A stretch of 64,000 nucleotides of DNA from Pseudomonas chlororaphis (GTDB lineage Bacteria > Pseudomonadota > Gammaproteobacteria > Pseudomonadales > Pseudomonadaceae): contig CP011020.1 in the NCBI GenBank assembly GCA_001023535.1, positions 5,916,349 to 5,980,348 on the forward strand, given 5' to 3'. A program made the translations under genes and the position numbers. The notes below the pieces were generated by a model. That model worked only from the letters and a program-made list of their open reading frames with translations, made no database searches and was not told the origin of the DNA. Shown here piece by piece: positions 9,501-18,545 of the stretch (position 1 is its first letter; every line of letters begins with the position of its first letter).

Positions 9501-12500
9501 GTTCAGGTCGATCTGGCTGCCGGCGATCTGGCCGTCGTTGTCGCCGCTGTTATCGAAATCGTTGCCGGTGACGTTGACCTTGCCTTTGGCGTAGAGGCCG
9601 CCGTTGCGGTTGTCGAAGTTGCGGGTGGTGACGGTGGCGTCGCCGGTTTGCGCGGAGATGCGCCCGCCGTAGTTGTCGAGGCCGCCGAGGGCGATCAGGT
9701 TCAGGCGCTGGGCCTGGGTGATGCCGCCCTGGCGGTTGTTGTTCAGGTCGTAGCCGTTTTTCAGCACGCCGCTCAGTTGGGTGGTGAGCAGGCCTTGCAG
9801 GCTGGCGAGCACGCCGCCGCGGTTGTCCAGGTTGCGCCCGACGACCGCCACGTCACCGGCCTTGGCTTGGAGGCGGCCGCTCTGGTTGTCGATGTCGCCG
9901 GTCACGGTGAGCGTCAGCGCGCCCTGGCTTTGCACGACACCCTTACCGTTGCCGAGGCTGGCCGCGTCGATCTGCACGCCGCTGTTCTGGCTGTAGATCA
10001 GACCGTCGGCGTCGTTCTGTACCGTGCCGGTCGTGTTGAGGATCAATTGATCATTAGCCGCGACGGTGCCGCGATTGCGGTTGTCCAGGCCACCGGTGAG
10101 CAAGGTCAACAGGCCTTGGCTGGCGATCTGGCCGCCCTGGTTGTTGATTTGCGTGGCGCGCTCGACCCGCAGGGGGCCGACGCTGGCGAGCTTGCCGTTG
10201 GTGTTGGTCAGGGCGCCGAGCAGGTCCAGGGTGACAGCGGCGTTGCCGATCAGGTTGCCACCGCTGTTGTCCAGGCTGGTGCCGGTGAAGCTCAGAGCGT
10301 TCTGTGCATTGAGGGTGCCGTTGGCGTTGCCCAGCGTCATGGCGTTCATGACCAGGGTTGCGCCGCTGTCGATCAGGCCGCCTTGGGCGTTGTTCAGCAA
10401 ACCGCCCGTGACGGTCAGGGTCTGGTCGGCACCGCTGGAAAGAATCCCGCCCCGGTTATCCAGGCTGGCGGCGCTGACCGTGAGTTTTTTCTGGCTGACC
10501 AGCGCACCGGCAGCGCCGTTGAGCAGCGCTGCGCTGAGGGTGACGCCGACGTCTCCGTTGCGGCTGGAGAGCGTGCCGTTGTTGCGGTTGTCCAGGCTGC
10601 TGCCACTGACCTGCAAGTCTTGCCATCCAGAGATCAAGCCGCTCTGGTTGACCAAGCTATCGCCGTCGAGGCTCAGGCTCTGGCTGCTGATCAGCTTGCC
10701 GCCGCTGTTATCGAGTGTCTGGCCGCTGAGCGTGAAGCTCTGGCTACTGGAAATTTCGCCGCTCTGGTTGTTCAGGTTGCGCAGGCCGTTGAGGGTCAGC
10801 GGACCTTTAGCGGTGATCAGGCCATTGCGGTTGTTCAGGTCATGGCCGCCCAGGTTCAGCGCCATGGCTTGTTCGCCCAACAGACGCCCACCGTTTTGGG
10901 TCAACGCCGCGAGGGTCAGGTGCATATCGCCCTTGGCCGACACTTCGCCACCGTCGCTGGAGTCCAGCGCGTTGGCAGTCAGCGTGAGATCACCCTGGGC
11001 ATTGATCAGGCCGTTGGCGCTGTTGTTAAGCGCCATGGCGTTGAGGAGCAAGGCACCGCTGGCCAACACGCTGCCGCCCTGGTTGTTCAAATCGCCGCTG
11101 TTGAGCGTGAGCAATTGCGCGGCGCTGATGAGGCCTTGGGCCTGGTTATCCAGTTGTTGATCGATCGCCAGAACGAGGTTGCTGCGACTGGTAAGTGTGC
11201 CGCCATTGTTGTTCAGGCTTTGGGCGTGGGCATCGACGGTTGCCGCGCCGATCAGGCCCTTGACGTTGTTCAGCGCCTGGGCGATGCGCAGGGTCAGGCC
11301 CTGGTTGCTGAGCAACCGGCCGCCGTCGTTGTTGAGGCTTTGCGCCGCCAGGGTGAAGGCTTGGGCGCTGGAGATTTCGCCGCCCTGGTTGTTCACGCCG
11401 AGCAGGTTTTTCAGCAGCAGCGTGCCGGGGGCGTTGATCAGGCCGTTCTGGTTGTTGAGCTGGCCGTTGTTCAGGTCCAGGCTCAGCGAGGTGTTGCTGA
11501 ACAGCTGGCCGCCCTGTTGATCCAGGCCGGACACCGAAGCCGTCAGCGCGCCTTGGCTGCCGATACGGCCGCCGTCCTGGTTGGTGACCTGGGCCGCGTT
11601 GAGGCTCAGGGTGCTGCCGCTGTTGAGGCGTCCGTTCTGGCTGTTGTCGAACGCGCCGGTGGTGACGTTCACCGCACCTTTGCCGCTGATGCTGCCCTGC
11701 TGACGGTTGTCCAGCGCCGTGCTGGTGAGGAGCAACGCGCCGTCGGTCACCAGTTCGCCGCCCTGGTTGTCGAGGCGGCCCAGGCTTTTAACCGTGAGAT
11801 TGGCCGCACTGGACAGGCTGCCTCCGGTGTTGCTCAGGTTGGCGGCGCTGACGTCCAGGGTACCTTCGCTGCTGAGTTGACCTTGAGTGTTGATCAGGTC
11901 GCCACTGAGCTCGATGCGCTGGTTTTGCTGGCTGATCAGATAGCCGCCACTGTTGTCCAGCGAAGCGCCATCGAGGTTCAACTGTGCCTTGGCACTGAGC
12001 AGGCCCTTGTTGCGGTTGACCAGTTTGTCCACGGTGAGCTTCAGCGTCTGCCCGGCGAATAGCTGGCCGCTGTCGCTGTTGTCGAGGTTTTTGCTCACCA
12101 GGGTGACACCCGTGTTGCCACTCAGCTCGCCGCCACGGTTATCGAGATCGTCAACCTTGAGATCCAGCGCTTTTGTTGCGCCGATCAAACCGGCCTGACG
12201 GTTGTCGAGGCTGGATGCCTTCAAGGTCAGGTCCGTGGTGCTGACCAGCGTGCCTTGACGGTTGTCCAGCGCGGTGACGGTGACGTCGAGCCCGGCTTTG
12301 CCGGCGATGCTGGCGGTGCGGTTGTCCAGGCGATCAGCGTTCAATACCAGCGCGCCGTCGGCGATCAGCGAACCGCGCTGGTTGTCGAGCAACGTATCGA
12401 CAGTCAAATCGAGTTGATCGAGGCTGCTGATCAGGCCATCGCGGTTATCCAGGCTGGCGCTGTGGCTGTCCACGGACGCGGCCGAGATAATCCCTTTGGC

Positions 12501-15500
12501 GTTGTTCAGCGCCTGCACTGTTCGAAGCATCAGGCCTTGGTTGCTGAGCAATTTGCCGCCGCTGTTATCGAGGTTGCGCGCCGCCAGGGTGAACGCCAGC
12601 CGGCTGGAAATTTCACCGCCCTGGTTGTTGACGTCCTTGAGGTTGCTGAGCAGCAACAGACCCGGGGCGTTGATCAGGCCGCCCTGATTGTTCAGTTGGC
12701 CTTGGTTCATGTCCAGGCTGACGCGGGTGTTGCTGAACAACTCGCCTTGCTGTTGATCCAGGCCAGTGACCGATGCACTCAGGGCCTGGCTGCTGGCGAT
12801 ACGGCCAGCGGCGTTGTTCACCTGAGTGGCGGTGAGCGTGAGGGTATTGCCCGAGGTCAGGCGCCCGCCCTGGCTGTTATTGAAAGCGCCAGTGCGCACT
12901 TCAGTGGCGGCGCTGCCCGAGACCAGGCCTTTCTGGCTATTGTCCAGGCTGGCGCTGTTGAGCGTCAGCGCGGCATCGGTGCTGATGGAGCCGCCCTGGT
13001 TGATCAAACCGCCCGTACTGAGAAGCGACAACGCACCGGCGCTGCCCAGGCTGCCGGCAGTGTTGTCGAGGCTGCCGGCGTTGACGGTCAGTGCACCTTC
13101 GCTGCTGATCAGGCCTTTGTTATTGAGCAGTGCGTTGTCGAGGGTGATCACCAACGCCTCAAGGCTGCTGAGCGAGCCTGCACTGTTGTCCAGGGTGCTG
13201 CCGGTGAGCGTGAGGCCGCCTTGGGCGTGGATCAGGCCCTTGGTCTGGTTGATCAGTTGCGCGACTTTCAATTCAAGAGCGTTGCCGGCAATCAGTTTGC
13301 CGCCGTCGCTGTTGTCCAGCCGTTGAGCACCGACCTTGACGCCCAGTCCTGCTGACAGTTCGCCCATCCGGTTATCGATCTGCCCAACCTGCAGATCCAG
13401 CGCTTTTGTAGTGCCGACCAAGCCACCGTTGCGGTTATCCAGAACGCTGCCGGTCAGGCTCAGGTTGCCTTGGGCGACCAGCGCACCGCCCTGCTGTTGC
13501 AAGGTATCGATCACGGCGGTGAGGTCGGTTTGGCTGGAGATTCGACCAAGACCGTTCTGCACTTCGTCGGCCTTCAAGGTCAGCGGGCCGACGCTGCTCA
13601 GCAGGCCACCGCTGTTGTCCAGCCGCGTGCTTTCGACGGTGACCTGGGTCTTGCCGGTGATGACGCCGTTGTTGCGGTTGTCCAGTTGCGCGACTGTCAG
13701 TTGCAGCGCTTTGTCAGCGCGGACGTTGCCGCCACGGTTGTCGAGCGAATCGCTGCGCAAGGTCAGCAGATCCTTGCCGGTAAGGCGTCCGCTACGGTTG
13801 TCGAGGCTGCCGGTTTGCAGGTCCAGTGCGCCTTTGGCAATCACTTCGCCCTGGCTCTGGTTGTCCAGCAGGCCGCTGATGCGGGCGCGCAGGCTGCCGT
13901 CGCTGATCAGTTGCCCGCCGCCGCTGTTGTTCAGGCCGGCGGCCTGGATGTCCACGACCTTGCCCGAACCGAGCACACCCTCGCGGTTGTCCAGCGCACC
14001 ACCCAGGGTGATCTCCAGGGCGTTGTCGCCCAGCACCTGGCCGTTGCGGTTGTTCAGGGTCATTGCGTTGAGTCGGGTCAGCCCGGCACTGGACACTTCC
14101 CCCGCCAGGTTAGTCAGCGCGGCGTCGAGGTTCACGCTCAGGTCGGCGTCGCTGCTCAAGGTGCCGCTGCTGTTGTCCAGGCTGGCTGCGCGCACGGCAA
14201 GGCCATTGGCCGAGATCCGTCCTTGGGCGTTGTTCAACGCCTGGGCAATGGTCAGGTTGAGGCCTTGCTTGCTGACGACTTTGCCGGCCCTGTTGTCCAA
14301 CGCGCTGGCGTTCAGGCTGAAGGCCTTGTCGCTGGAGATCTCACCGCCACGGTTGTCCACAGCGGCAAGGTTGTTCAGCAGCAGCGCGCCGGGAGTACTG
14401 ATCAGCCCGCCCTGGTTGCTCAGCTGCCCATGGTTAAGGTCAAGAGAGAGACGGGTGTTGCTGACCAGTTGGCCATTCTGTTGCGCCAGCCCGGTGACGC
14501 TGGCATTCAGGGCCTTGGCACTGGCGATGCGGCCGGAGGCGTTGTTCACCTGGCCGGCCTTCAACAGCAGCGTGTCGCCGCTGATCACGCTACCGCCCAG
14601 GTTGCTCAAGGTCGCGGCGCTGTCGATGTTCAACGCACCGACGCTGGTCAGTTGGCCCGCATCGTTAGTGATCCCGGCGGCTTTGACGTTGGCGGAGGTA
14701 TCGCCTTTGATGCTGCCTTGGGCATTGAGCAGTTGCCCGCTCAGGTCCAGGTTCATCCCTTGCCGGGCGTAAAGCGAACCCTGGCGGTTGTCCAGTTGCC
14801 CGGCGTTGACTGCCAAGGCGCTTCGGCTGGAGATCACGCCCTGGCTCTGGTTGCCCAGGCGTTCCAGGGTCAGGCGCAGGTCGCCGTAGGCAATCAGTTT
14901 GCCGCTGTTGCTGTTATCCAGCTCGGTGCCGGTCAACGTCAGGGCGCCCTGACTCGACAGCTCACCGCCGCGGTTATCCACCTTGCCTACATTGACGTCG
15001 GCGGCCTGGGTTGTGGTGACAACGCCATTCTGGCGGTTGTCCAGGCTCGCCGCATTGAGCGTCAGCAGTCCAGCCGACGACAGCAATCCCGCCTGATTCA
15101 GCAGTTGCGCCGAAAGGCTGGCGGTGAGCGCGCCGTCACTGAGCAAACGGCCTGCCGTGTTATCCATCGATGCAGCGCCGAGCTGGACGCTCTTGCTTGA
15201 AGTGAGCCGACCACTGCGGTTGTTCACCTGGCCGCTGGCGTTGATAACCAAACCCTGCCCCGCCGCGACCAGACCCGCCACGTTATCCAGCGAAGCGACG
15301 CGCAACGTGACGCCGTTCAAGCCGGTAAATTCGCCACTGTTGTTATTCAACTGCCCGACATTGGCCGTGAGATTGCCGTTGCTGCTGATCGTGCCCTGGG
15401 TGTTGAGCAGTGTGTTAGCGGTGATGTTCAGGGTGTTGTTGCTCAGCACCCGACCTTGGTTTTGGTTGTCCAGGGTCGCGGCGTTGACCGTGGTGGTCTG

Positions 15501-16772
15501 CCCACCGCTCTGCGTTCCGCCTTGGTTACTCAGCGTCTGCGTCACGTTGGCTGTGAGGTTACGACTGGCAACAACACTCTTACCCTCGTTACTCAGACTC
15601 TGCGCCGTCAGGCTCACATCCCCCGCCGCATTACGCGTGTTATCCGCATTGACCCCGGCCTCGATCATGCCGCTGTTGGTCAACTGCCCGCCCGCGTTCA
15701 GGGTGATGCTGTCTCGCGCCGCGAGGGTTTGCTGGTTGCTCAGGTTGCCTTGGGTCTGCACATTCAGTGCGGTGCCGGCATAGACCGCGCCTTGCACGGT
15801 GGCGCTGGCCGCCTTGACGTTGACCGCGCCCGTGGCGGAGGTCTCGGCCAGGCTCAACTGGCCGTTGGCGTCGAGCTGGATGTCGCCGCCGCTGGCGATC
15901 AGTTTGCCGTCCAGTTTCACGCCGACGCCGGCCTCGGTGCCCACCAGCTTGATGGCTCCGGCGTACATCCCGCCCAGGGCCGAGGAGTCGATGGCCAGTT
16001 GCGGCTTGGCGCTGCCGTCGTCGGCGCGCGCGGTGGCGTTGAGGGTGTCGGCGTTGACGTCGTTGCGGCCGGCAACAATCGTCAGGTTTTTTGCCTGGAT
16101 CTCGGCGTTGATCCTGGCGCTGCGGGTGATGATTTCGAAGCGGTCGACGTTGGTGGCGTTGAGGCCGGCGCCTTCGACGATGACGCTGCCCTGGTCCACT
16201 TGGTAACGGTCCAGCCGGCCGTTTTCCACCACCGGTTTACCGGTGCTCAAGGTCACTTGCGGGCTGTTGATGAACCCACAGCCGTTACAGGTGATGCCGT
16301 AAGGGTTGGCGACGATGACGCGGGCCGACTGCCCCGCCACTTCGGTGTAGCCGCGCAGTTGGCTGGGGTTGCCGCCGTTGACTTCGTTGAGGATGGTCGT
16401 GGCCGCGGTGCCGCTCAGGTTCGGATTGCCGAGGATGATCCCGCCCAGTTGCGTGGCCTGGGTGCGGGCGGTGGCGTTGTTGAGGATCACGCCGTTGCTG
16501 CCGACGTTGTAGTCCGTGAACTGGTTGTGCGACAGGCCGTTGCCGTTGGGCCGGGCGATGTTGACGATGGGCACGCCATTGCCTGCCCGGTCCAGGCCGG
16601 TGCCCGCCGCACTGACGGCAATCCCGTCGGCCTGGGCCCACATCGGTTGCCAGAACATGACGTTGGCCAGCAAAAACGCCAGGCCGCGCTTGGGCATGCC
16701 GCAGAACCGTTCGCGGGTTTGCAGGGCAGCAGAAGGTTGGCGGGCCAGGAAGGCGTATTGGCGATCGTCCAT
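3513..16772 (-). CDS. cdiA: CdiA-type filamentous haemagglutinin exoprotein with C-terminal toxin
   Basis: A 4419-residue TpsA exoprotein exported by the upstream CdiB. I chose ATG 16772, which has AGAGA 7 nt upstream, over the in-frame TTG at 16793. The N-terminus is an extended signal peptide ending near WAQA (about 48). The TPS secretion domain follows with NPNL (116-119) and NPYGI (156-160). A very long array of about 20-residue LDNRxGxLxS-type repeats runs to roughly 2700, then a non-repetitive segment with paired Cys (ICNDC, about 2764) where CdiA receptor-binding regions lie. A second FHA block covers about 3330-3700, a hydrophobic Ala/Gly-rich DUF637-like region about 3800-4070, and QYNNLNH (about 4084) stands where other CdiA have VENN. 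The last 100 residues (KWHAPDANAAA, GWTAQIKIGNKLL, THIPVDF) resemble domains annotated polymorphic toxin type 30, which is tentative. GC falls in the toxin part, suggesting an exchanged tip. Confidence 0.93.
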   Translation of the reverse strand: MDDRQYAFLARQPSAALQTRERFCGMPKRGLAFLLANVMFWQPMWAQADGIAVSAAGTGLDRAGNGVPIVNIARPNGNGLSHNQFTDYNVGSNGVILNNATARTQATQLGGIILGNPNLSGTAATTILNEVNGGNPSQLRGYTEVAGQSARVIVANPYGITCNGCGFINSPQVTLSTGKPVVENGRLDRYQVDQGSVIVEGAGLNATNVDRFEIITRSARINAEIQAKNLTIVAGRNDVNADTLNATARADDGSAKPQLAIDSSALGGMYAGAIKLVGTEAGVGVKLDGKLIASGGDIQLDANGQLSLAETSATGAVNVKAASATVQGAVYAGTALNVQTQGNLSNQQTLAARDSITLNAGGQLTNSGMIEAGVNADNTRNAAGDVSLTAQSLSNEGKSVVASRNLTANVTQTLSNQGGTQSGGQTTTVNAATLDNQNQGRVLSNNTLNITANTLLNTQGTISSNGNLTANVGQLNNNSGEFTGLNGVTLRVASLDNVAGLVAAGQGLVINASGQVNNRSGRLTSSKSVQLGAASMDNTAGRLLSDGALTASLSAQLLNQAGLLSSAGLLTLNAASLDNRQNGVVTTTQAADVNVGKVDNRGGELSSQGALTLTGTELDNSNSGKLIAYGDLRLTLERLGNQSQGVISSRSALAVNAGQLDNRQGSLYARQGMNLDLSGQLLNAQGSIKGDTSANVKAAGITNDAGQLTSVGALNIDSAATLSNLGGSVISGDTLLLKAGQVNNASGRIASAKALNASVTGLAQQNGQLVSNTRLSLDLNHGQLSNQGGLISTPGALLLNNLAAVDNRGGEISSDKAFSLNASALDNRAGKVVSKQGLNLTIAQALNNAQGRISANGLAVRAASLDNSSGTLSSDADLSVNLDAALTNLAGEVSSAGLTRLNAMTLNNRNGQVLGDNALEITLGGALDNREGVLGSGKVVDIQAAGLNNSGGGQLISDGSLRARISGLLDNQSQGEVIAKGALDLQTGSLDNRSGRLTGKDLLTLRSDSLDNRGGNVRADKALQLTVAQLDNRNNGVITGKTQVTVESTRLDNSGGLLSSVGPLTLKADEVQNGLGRISSQTDLTAVIDTLQQQGGALVAQGNLSLTGSVLDNRNGGLVGTTKALDLQVGQIDNRMGELSAGLGVKVGAQRLDNSDGGKLIAGNALELKVAQLINQTKGLIHAQGGLTLTGSTLDNSAGSLSSLEALVITLDNALLNNKGLISSEGALTVNAGSLDNTAGSLGSAGALSLLSTGGLINQGGSISTDAALTLNSASLDNSQKGLVSGSAATEVRTGAFNNSQGGRLTSGNTLTLTATQVNNAAGRIASSQALSASVTGLDQQQGELFSNTRVSLDMNQGQLNNQGGLINAPGLLLLSNLKDVNNQGGEISSRLAFTLAARNLDNSGGKLLSNQGLMLRTVQALNNAKGIISAASVDSHSASLDNRDGLISSLDQLDLTVDTLLDNQRGSLIADGALVLNADRLDNRTASIAGKAGLDVTVTALDNRQGTLVSTTDLTLKASSLDNRQAGLIGATKALDLKVDDLDNRGGELSGNTGVTLVSKNLDNSDSGQLFAGQTLKLTVDKLVNRNKGLLSAKAQLNLDGASLDNSGGYLISQQNQRIELSGDLINTQGQLSSEGTLDVSAANLSNTGGSLSSAANLTVKSLGRLDNQGGELVTDGALLLTSTALDNRQQGSISGKGAVNVTTGAFDNSQNGRLNSGSTLSLNAAQVTNQDGGRIGSQGALTASVSGLDQQGGQLFSNTSLSLDLNNGQLNNQNGLINAPGTLLLKNLLGVNNQGGEISSAQAFTLAAQSLNNDGGRLLSNQGLTLRIAQALNNVKGLIGAATVDAHAQSLNNNGGTLTSRSNLVLAIDQQLDNQAQGLISAAQLLTLNSGDLNNQGGSVLASGALLLNAMALNNSANGLINAQGDLTLTANALDSSDGGEVSAKGDMHLTLAALTQNGGRLLGEQAMALNLGGHDLNNRNGLITAKGPLTLNGLRNLNNQSGEISSSQSFTLSGQTLDNSGGKLISSQSLSLDGDSLVNQSGLISGWQDLQVSGSSLDNRNNGTLSSRNGDVGVTLSAALLNGAAGALVSQKKLTVSAASLDNRGGILSSGADQTLTVTGGLLNNAQGGLIDSGATLVMNAMTLGNANGTLNAQNALSFTGTSLDNSGGNLIGNAAVTLDLLGALTNTNGKLASVGPLRVERATQINNQGGQIASQGLLTLLTGGLDNRNRGTVAANDQLILNTTGTVQNDADGLIYSQNSGVQIDAASLGNGKGVVQSQGALTLTVTGDIDNQSGRLQAKAGDVAVVGRNLDNRGGVLASLQGLLTTQLSGVLKNGYDLNNNRQGGITQAQRLNLIALGGLDNYGGRISAQTGDATVTTRNFDNRNGGLYAKGKVNVTGNDFDNSGDNDGQIAGSQIDLNLTGALNNRLGIIESDSTLAIKAASLDNQTGQLRALGGSGTTNFQIGGLFDNRNGTLETANNGLILNAANFQNLGGSLLHVGSGDFDISTANLTNAGGSLVTRGGLTLTADSWTNSSVIQAGRLTVNVNNLTQTGTGQLLASTRLVGSGGNWSNDGLIASDGSINLTLGGSYVGNGRMSSLGGIDLTAAQLSLGAASSIAGGGDSTVTIGGQLSNAGRLTSSANLTVQAGNLINAGTLGSARNLVLKTPSLLNDRGLVFSGADMTLGVSNFTNQSGDLYGLGNVLIGGYGAAARAASVNNVSGSMESGGTFTINADGFQNRTEGAVASGGRKLISGFIANICNDCKGDYYTFTLAAREVFESVDNDTSASSLLTAGKDFVFQGSSFLNSKSTVSAGGNINIVADNVQNIGAQNGTIERTRMYQVAGMSDGGTGRFFANVLTPYNQRNNPDFPYVYYLDLDGNIHKAIPKSTRYREGGRDGESFSVVSLTDADTGGTVKTRGDYNLVLPGLAYGFENTTQSQYDPNNLLQMPNLDQYNLLSDIEIAKDSSGTASTVGSRNAVIQAGGNVSITATKDLQNSVIHEDYTASGGTNKVANTQASGTGTTIVRINNQLPPDRAQQQVNPLSLPGFALPTGQNGLFRLSGQGGSAQQATQANSGSPNWSMGSASISTSQRQQDLPDTQARAVQVGAIAAVGASDRQLSLIARQANDSDVSASTLNVSAPAQDSHSLPMPSRNSSSAGTQVAAVNVTGTNLLPTAQVVPQVGNVVDTPAASQTVARVQGVPETSFKANPQKYLIETNPVLTDLKSFMSSDYLLQNLGYDPDQSAKRLGDGLYEQRLIQQAVVARTGQRFIDGQTSDEGLFKYLMNNAIASKQELGLSVGVTLTSEQVAALTHDIVWLEEHEVNGEKVLVPVLYLAQTEGRLGPTGALIAGNDVTLIAGQNLDNVGTLRASNNLSATAGNDLVNSGLIEAGNRLDVLAVNNIANQAGGILAGRDVSIKAVMGDVVNERTVTTANDSRRQDFMDSAARIEAVNDLDMGAGRDFKSVGSVMVSGRDTTIDAGRDAIIASAQQESASNNGVRKSAVTQFGSSAQAGRDLAVNAGRDFTAIASQLGAERNVALTAGENMTISSATDETHSYSKTKKVTTQEDHVKQIGSAISAGGDVTMGAGKDMAIISSRISAGDEAYLVAGENLDVLAAQDSDYSLYDKKKKGSWGKKQTKHDEVTKVTNVGSEITAGGDLTLVSGDDQRYQAAKLNSGADLTVQSGGAITFEGVKDLSQETHTKSKSSMAWNSMKGKGHTDETLIQSQLVAQGDLVIKAVDGLNIDIKNINQKTVSETIDAMVKADPQLAWLKEAEQRGDVDWRLVKETHESFKYSSSSLGQGAMLAIIIIVTVLTAGAASAAVGSAAGATAGSGTAMAAAGSSAMVSAGTAVGTAAAGTGNLIASAALTSVASTAAVSTINNKGNMGAVFKDVFSSENLKGYVLAGASAGIASQFGFSPTDLKFDIPSAQSVAIKVAADAAAKTVITGGSLKDNLVTSALGSAISIGGAVSANKIGDITVFDNGKLSKVVMHAALGGLMAEAMGGDFRTGAIAAGANEALVDALADKLLPVGVDRNSPEYQQGVSKLLGASQLIGVLTAAFTGGDASAAAAVTANATQYNNLNHQSAERLLKELQGCRATEGCSAQNIREIVGKYEELSAQRSMAINACESRACVEAIQQSAVSLDAPVAKDLMDFLRRNVSYDMAGLLTGNPGAVAVPSQGVDGWGALFTSDKQMAFAKSLKEGWLTPDEWAGVDQWVKETSWLDQQAGRQLSLFERAGLLTELKTTLSMEILGKSPVVVGVNVPKGGATEQATPPSSKPESPASQADGDFGYLNQPVNKTAAFFDAYASAKGFINNGRISAADLEKLVPPGTQNSFKPSGTIADGSKFQYIWNGQKVEIKWHAPDANAAAKFPGSNAGSGWTAQIKIGNKLLGQDGLLYRQPSNATHIPVDF

Positions 16773-16796
16773 GTTCAAGTCTCTTTGCAGCAAAAA

Positions 16797-18503
16797 TTAA
16801 AGAAGTACGTCCAGGCGGAAGTAGATCGGCGCTTCGCGCTCGGTCAGGGGATCCGGCCGTTCCAGGGAATGGGCGAAGGTGACGCTGGCGGTCAGGTGCT
16901 CGCCGCGGGCAAACAGCTCCGCCGAGTTGCTCGACATGCGCCCGTGCTGATCGCCGTTGTAGCGGTCACCGCGGATCACGCCCTGGTCGTAGCCAAGGCT
17001 GGCGCCGTATTCGGCGAACACCGGGCGCAGCCAGGCTTGGGAGATCGGCCGGCTCCAACGCAGGTCGTTGCGCCAGTAGCCACCGCTGTCGCCGGACAGC
17101 GACTGATCCTTGTAGCCGCGAATCGACGACTGCCCGCCCAGGCTTATGCGCTGCGGGCTGAACAGCACGTCCTCGCTGCGCTGACCGGTCATCAGGCTGC
17201 TGAAACTGAACGACTCGTTCCACAGCTTGAAGGGCAGCAGGTAACTGGCGGTGGCGGTGTACTTGCGGTAGCGGGCGTCGGCCTGGCCGGGGCCCGGGCT
17301 GTTGTTGTCCTGGGCATCGAACGCGCCAATGCCTTGCTGCATGCCCAAGTCCAGGTTGATGAAGGCGCTGCCGACCCGCCGGCCATGGTTGATGCCGAAC
17401 TGTGCTTCGCTCAGGCGATTGCTGCTGACCGCCAGCTTGCTGTCTTCGATGAAGTTATTGCTGCGCAGGTAAGCCAGGCCAGTGTTCAGGGAGGTCTTGC
17501 TCAGGGCATCACGGTGGATCACTCGCTCAACGCGCAGCTGGTGGTTCTGGCTGTCGCCGGTCTGCTTGAAGTTGAAACCGTTCGCCGCGATCTGCGAGCG
17601 GTACTCGCTCTGGCTGTAGGTGTAGCTGACGTTCCACCAGCCAAACGGCAGGTTGTAATAGAGCATGGCGTTGTTGGAGGTGTGCTGATGGTCGGTCATC
17701 GCGTCGTGACCGCCGCGCAACATCAACTGGTCGGCCAGGCCCAGCGGGCTGTCCCATTCAAAGCTAGAGCCCCATTGTTGCTCACCGGTGCTGCGCTGGC
17801 CGTCGTTGCTGCGCGACAGGCCGGCACGCCAGGGCTTTCGCGGGTCATTGGTGACGCGCACTTCACTGCCGCCAACGTTCTGGCCGGGGGTCAGCTCCAT
17901 TTTTGCCTGGTTCGACGGCAGGCGATTGAGCTGGTCCACCATCTGTTCGATCTCTCGAAGGTTGACCAGGTCGCCGGCCTTGCCGGGAAACGCCATCGCC
18001 AGCTCACGATCCGACAGTTGGCTGTTCTCGGCGCCTTCAAGGCCTTCGAGCCGCCCTTCCACCACCAGCACGCTCAAGTGCCCGCCCGACAGATCCTGCT
18101 GCGGCAGGTAGGCACGGCTGGTGACCAGGCCTTTTTCGATGTAGCGGTCGGTGATGACCTTGAGCAACTCGTTGAGCTGGGTCACCCCCAGGCACTGGCC
18201 GATGTAAGGTTTGAGCAGGCGCTCGCGCTCACTGGCGGAGAGACTGTCGGCGCCCTTGAGTTCGATGGTCTTGATGGGGAAACAACGGGCATCGACCGGC
18301 GCCGTCGGCTGGGCCGGCTTCGCTTCCTGGCCCGGCAAGTCCTTGAGCTCCTCCAGGCGACGCTGCTGCTCTTCGAGCAGGCGATTCTGGCGCTCACGGA
18401 TCAGGTCGGTTTCACCGGGTGTCGGGGCGGCACGGGCGTCGGTCAGCGGAGAAAGGCACAGCAGAGCCAGGCACAACCTCGCCCAATGGGCGGGTGAGGA
18501 CAT
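16797..18503 (-). CDS. cdiB: CdiB/FhaC-family outer-membrane transporter (TpsB, POTRA + barrel)
   Basis: A 568-residue two-partner-secretion transporter that recognises the TPS domain of CdiA and threads it across the outer membrane. The ATG at 18503 with GAGGG upstream begins MSSPAHWARLCLALLCL, a signal peptide ending near DARA. It is preferred over an in-frame TTG at 18533. A Q/E/R-rich helix (about 30-60) is followed by POTRA-type segments (CFPIKTIELKGAD; AYLPQQDLSGGHLSVLVVEG) and a C-terminal 16-strand-type barrel. The barrel contains the ShlB/FhaC motif SIRGYKDQSLSGDSGGYWRND around the L6 loop (VRGY-type), and the protein ends in an aromatic-poor RLDVLL strand. Its stop lies 24 nt before the cdiA ATG, so the two form an operon. 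Confidence 0.93.
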   Translation of the reverse strand: MSSPAHWARLCLALLCLSPLTDARAAPTPGETDLIRERQNRLLEEQQRRLEELKDLPGQEAKPAQPTAPVDARCFPIKTIELKGADSLSASERERLLKPYIGQCLGVTQLNELLKVITDRYIEKGLVTSRAYLPQQDLSGGHLSVLVVEGRLEGLEGAENSQLSDRELAMAFPGKAGDLVNLREIEQMVDQLNRLPSNQAKMELTPGQNVGGSEVRVTNDPRKPWRAGLSRSNDGQRSTGEQQWGSSFEWDSPLGLADQLMLRGGHDAMTDHQHTSNNAMLYYNLPFGWWNVSYTYSQSEYRSQIAANGFNFKQTGDSQNHQLRVERVIHRDALSKTSLNTGLAYLRSNNFIEDSKLAVSSNRLSEAQFGINHGRRVGSAFINLDLGMQQGIGAFDAQDNNSPGPGQADARYRKYTATASYLLPFKLWNESFSFSSLMTGQRSEDVLFSPQRISLGGQSSIRGYKDQSLSGDSGGYWRNDLRWSRPISQAWLRPVFAEYGASLGYDQGVIRGDRYNGDQHGRMSSNSAELFARGEHLTASVTFAHSLERPDPLTEREAPIYFRLDVLL

Positions 18504-18545
18504 GTTCGATCCCTCGAGCAAAAATGACATCAAAATAGTGGCGCG

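Noticed and set aside
8868..12062. Long open frames on the + strand opposite cdiA (also 15456-18497, 12255-13355, 13470-15200)
   Set aside because: They mirror the repetitive, GC-rich codons of cdiA and cdiB, have low-complexity Val/Gln/Ala repeats and no start signals or domains. They are antisense shadows.
16773..16793. TTG 16793 as the cdiA start
   Set aside because: The AGAGA ribosome site is correctly placed for ATG 16772, which also gives a normal extended signal peptide.
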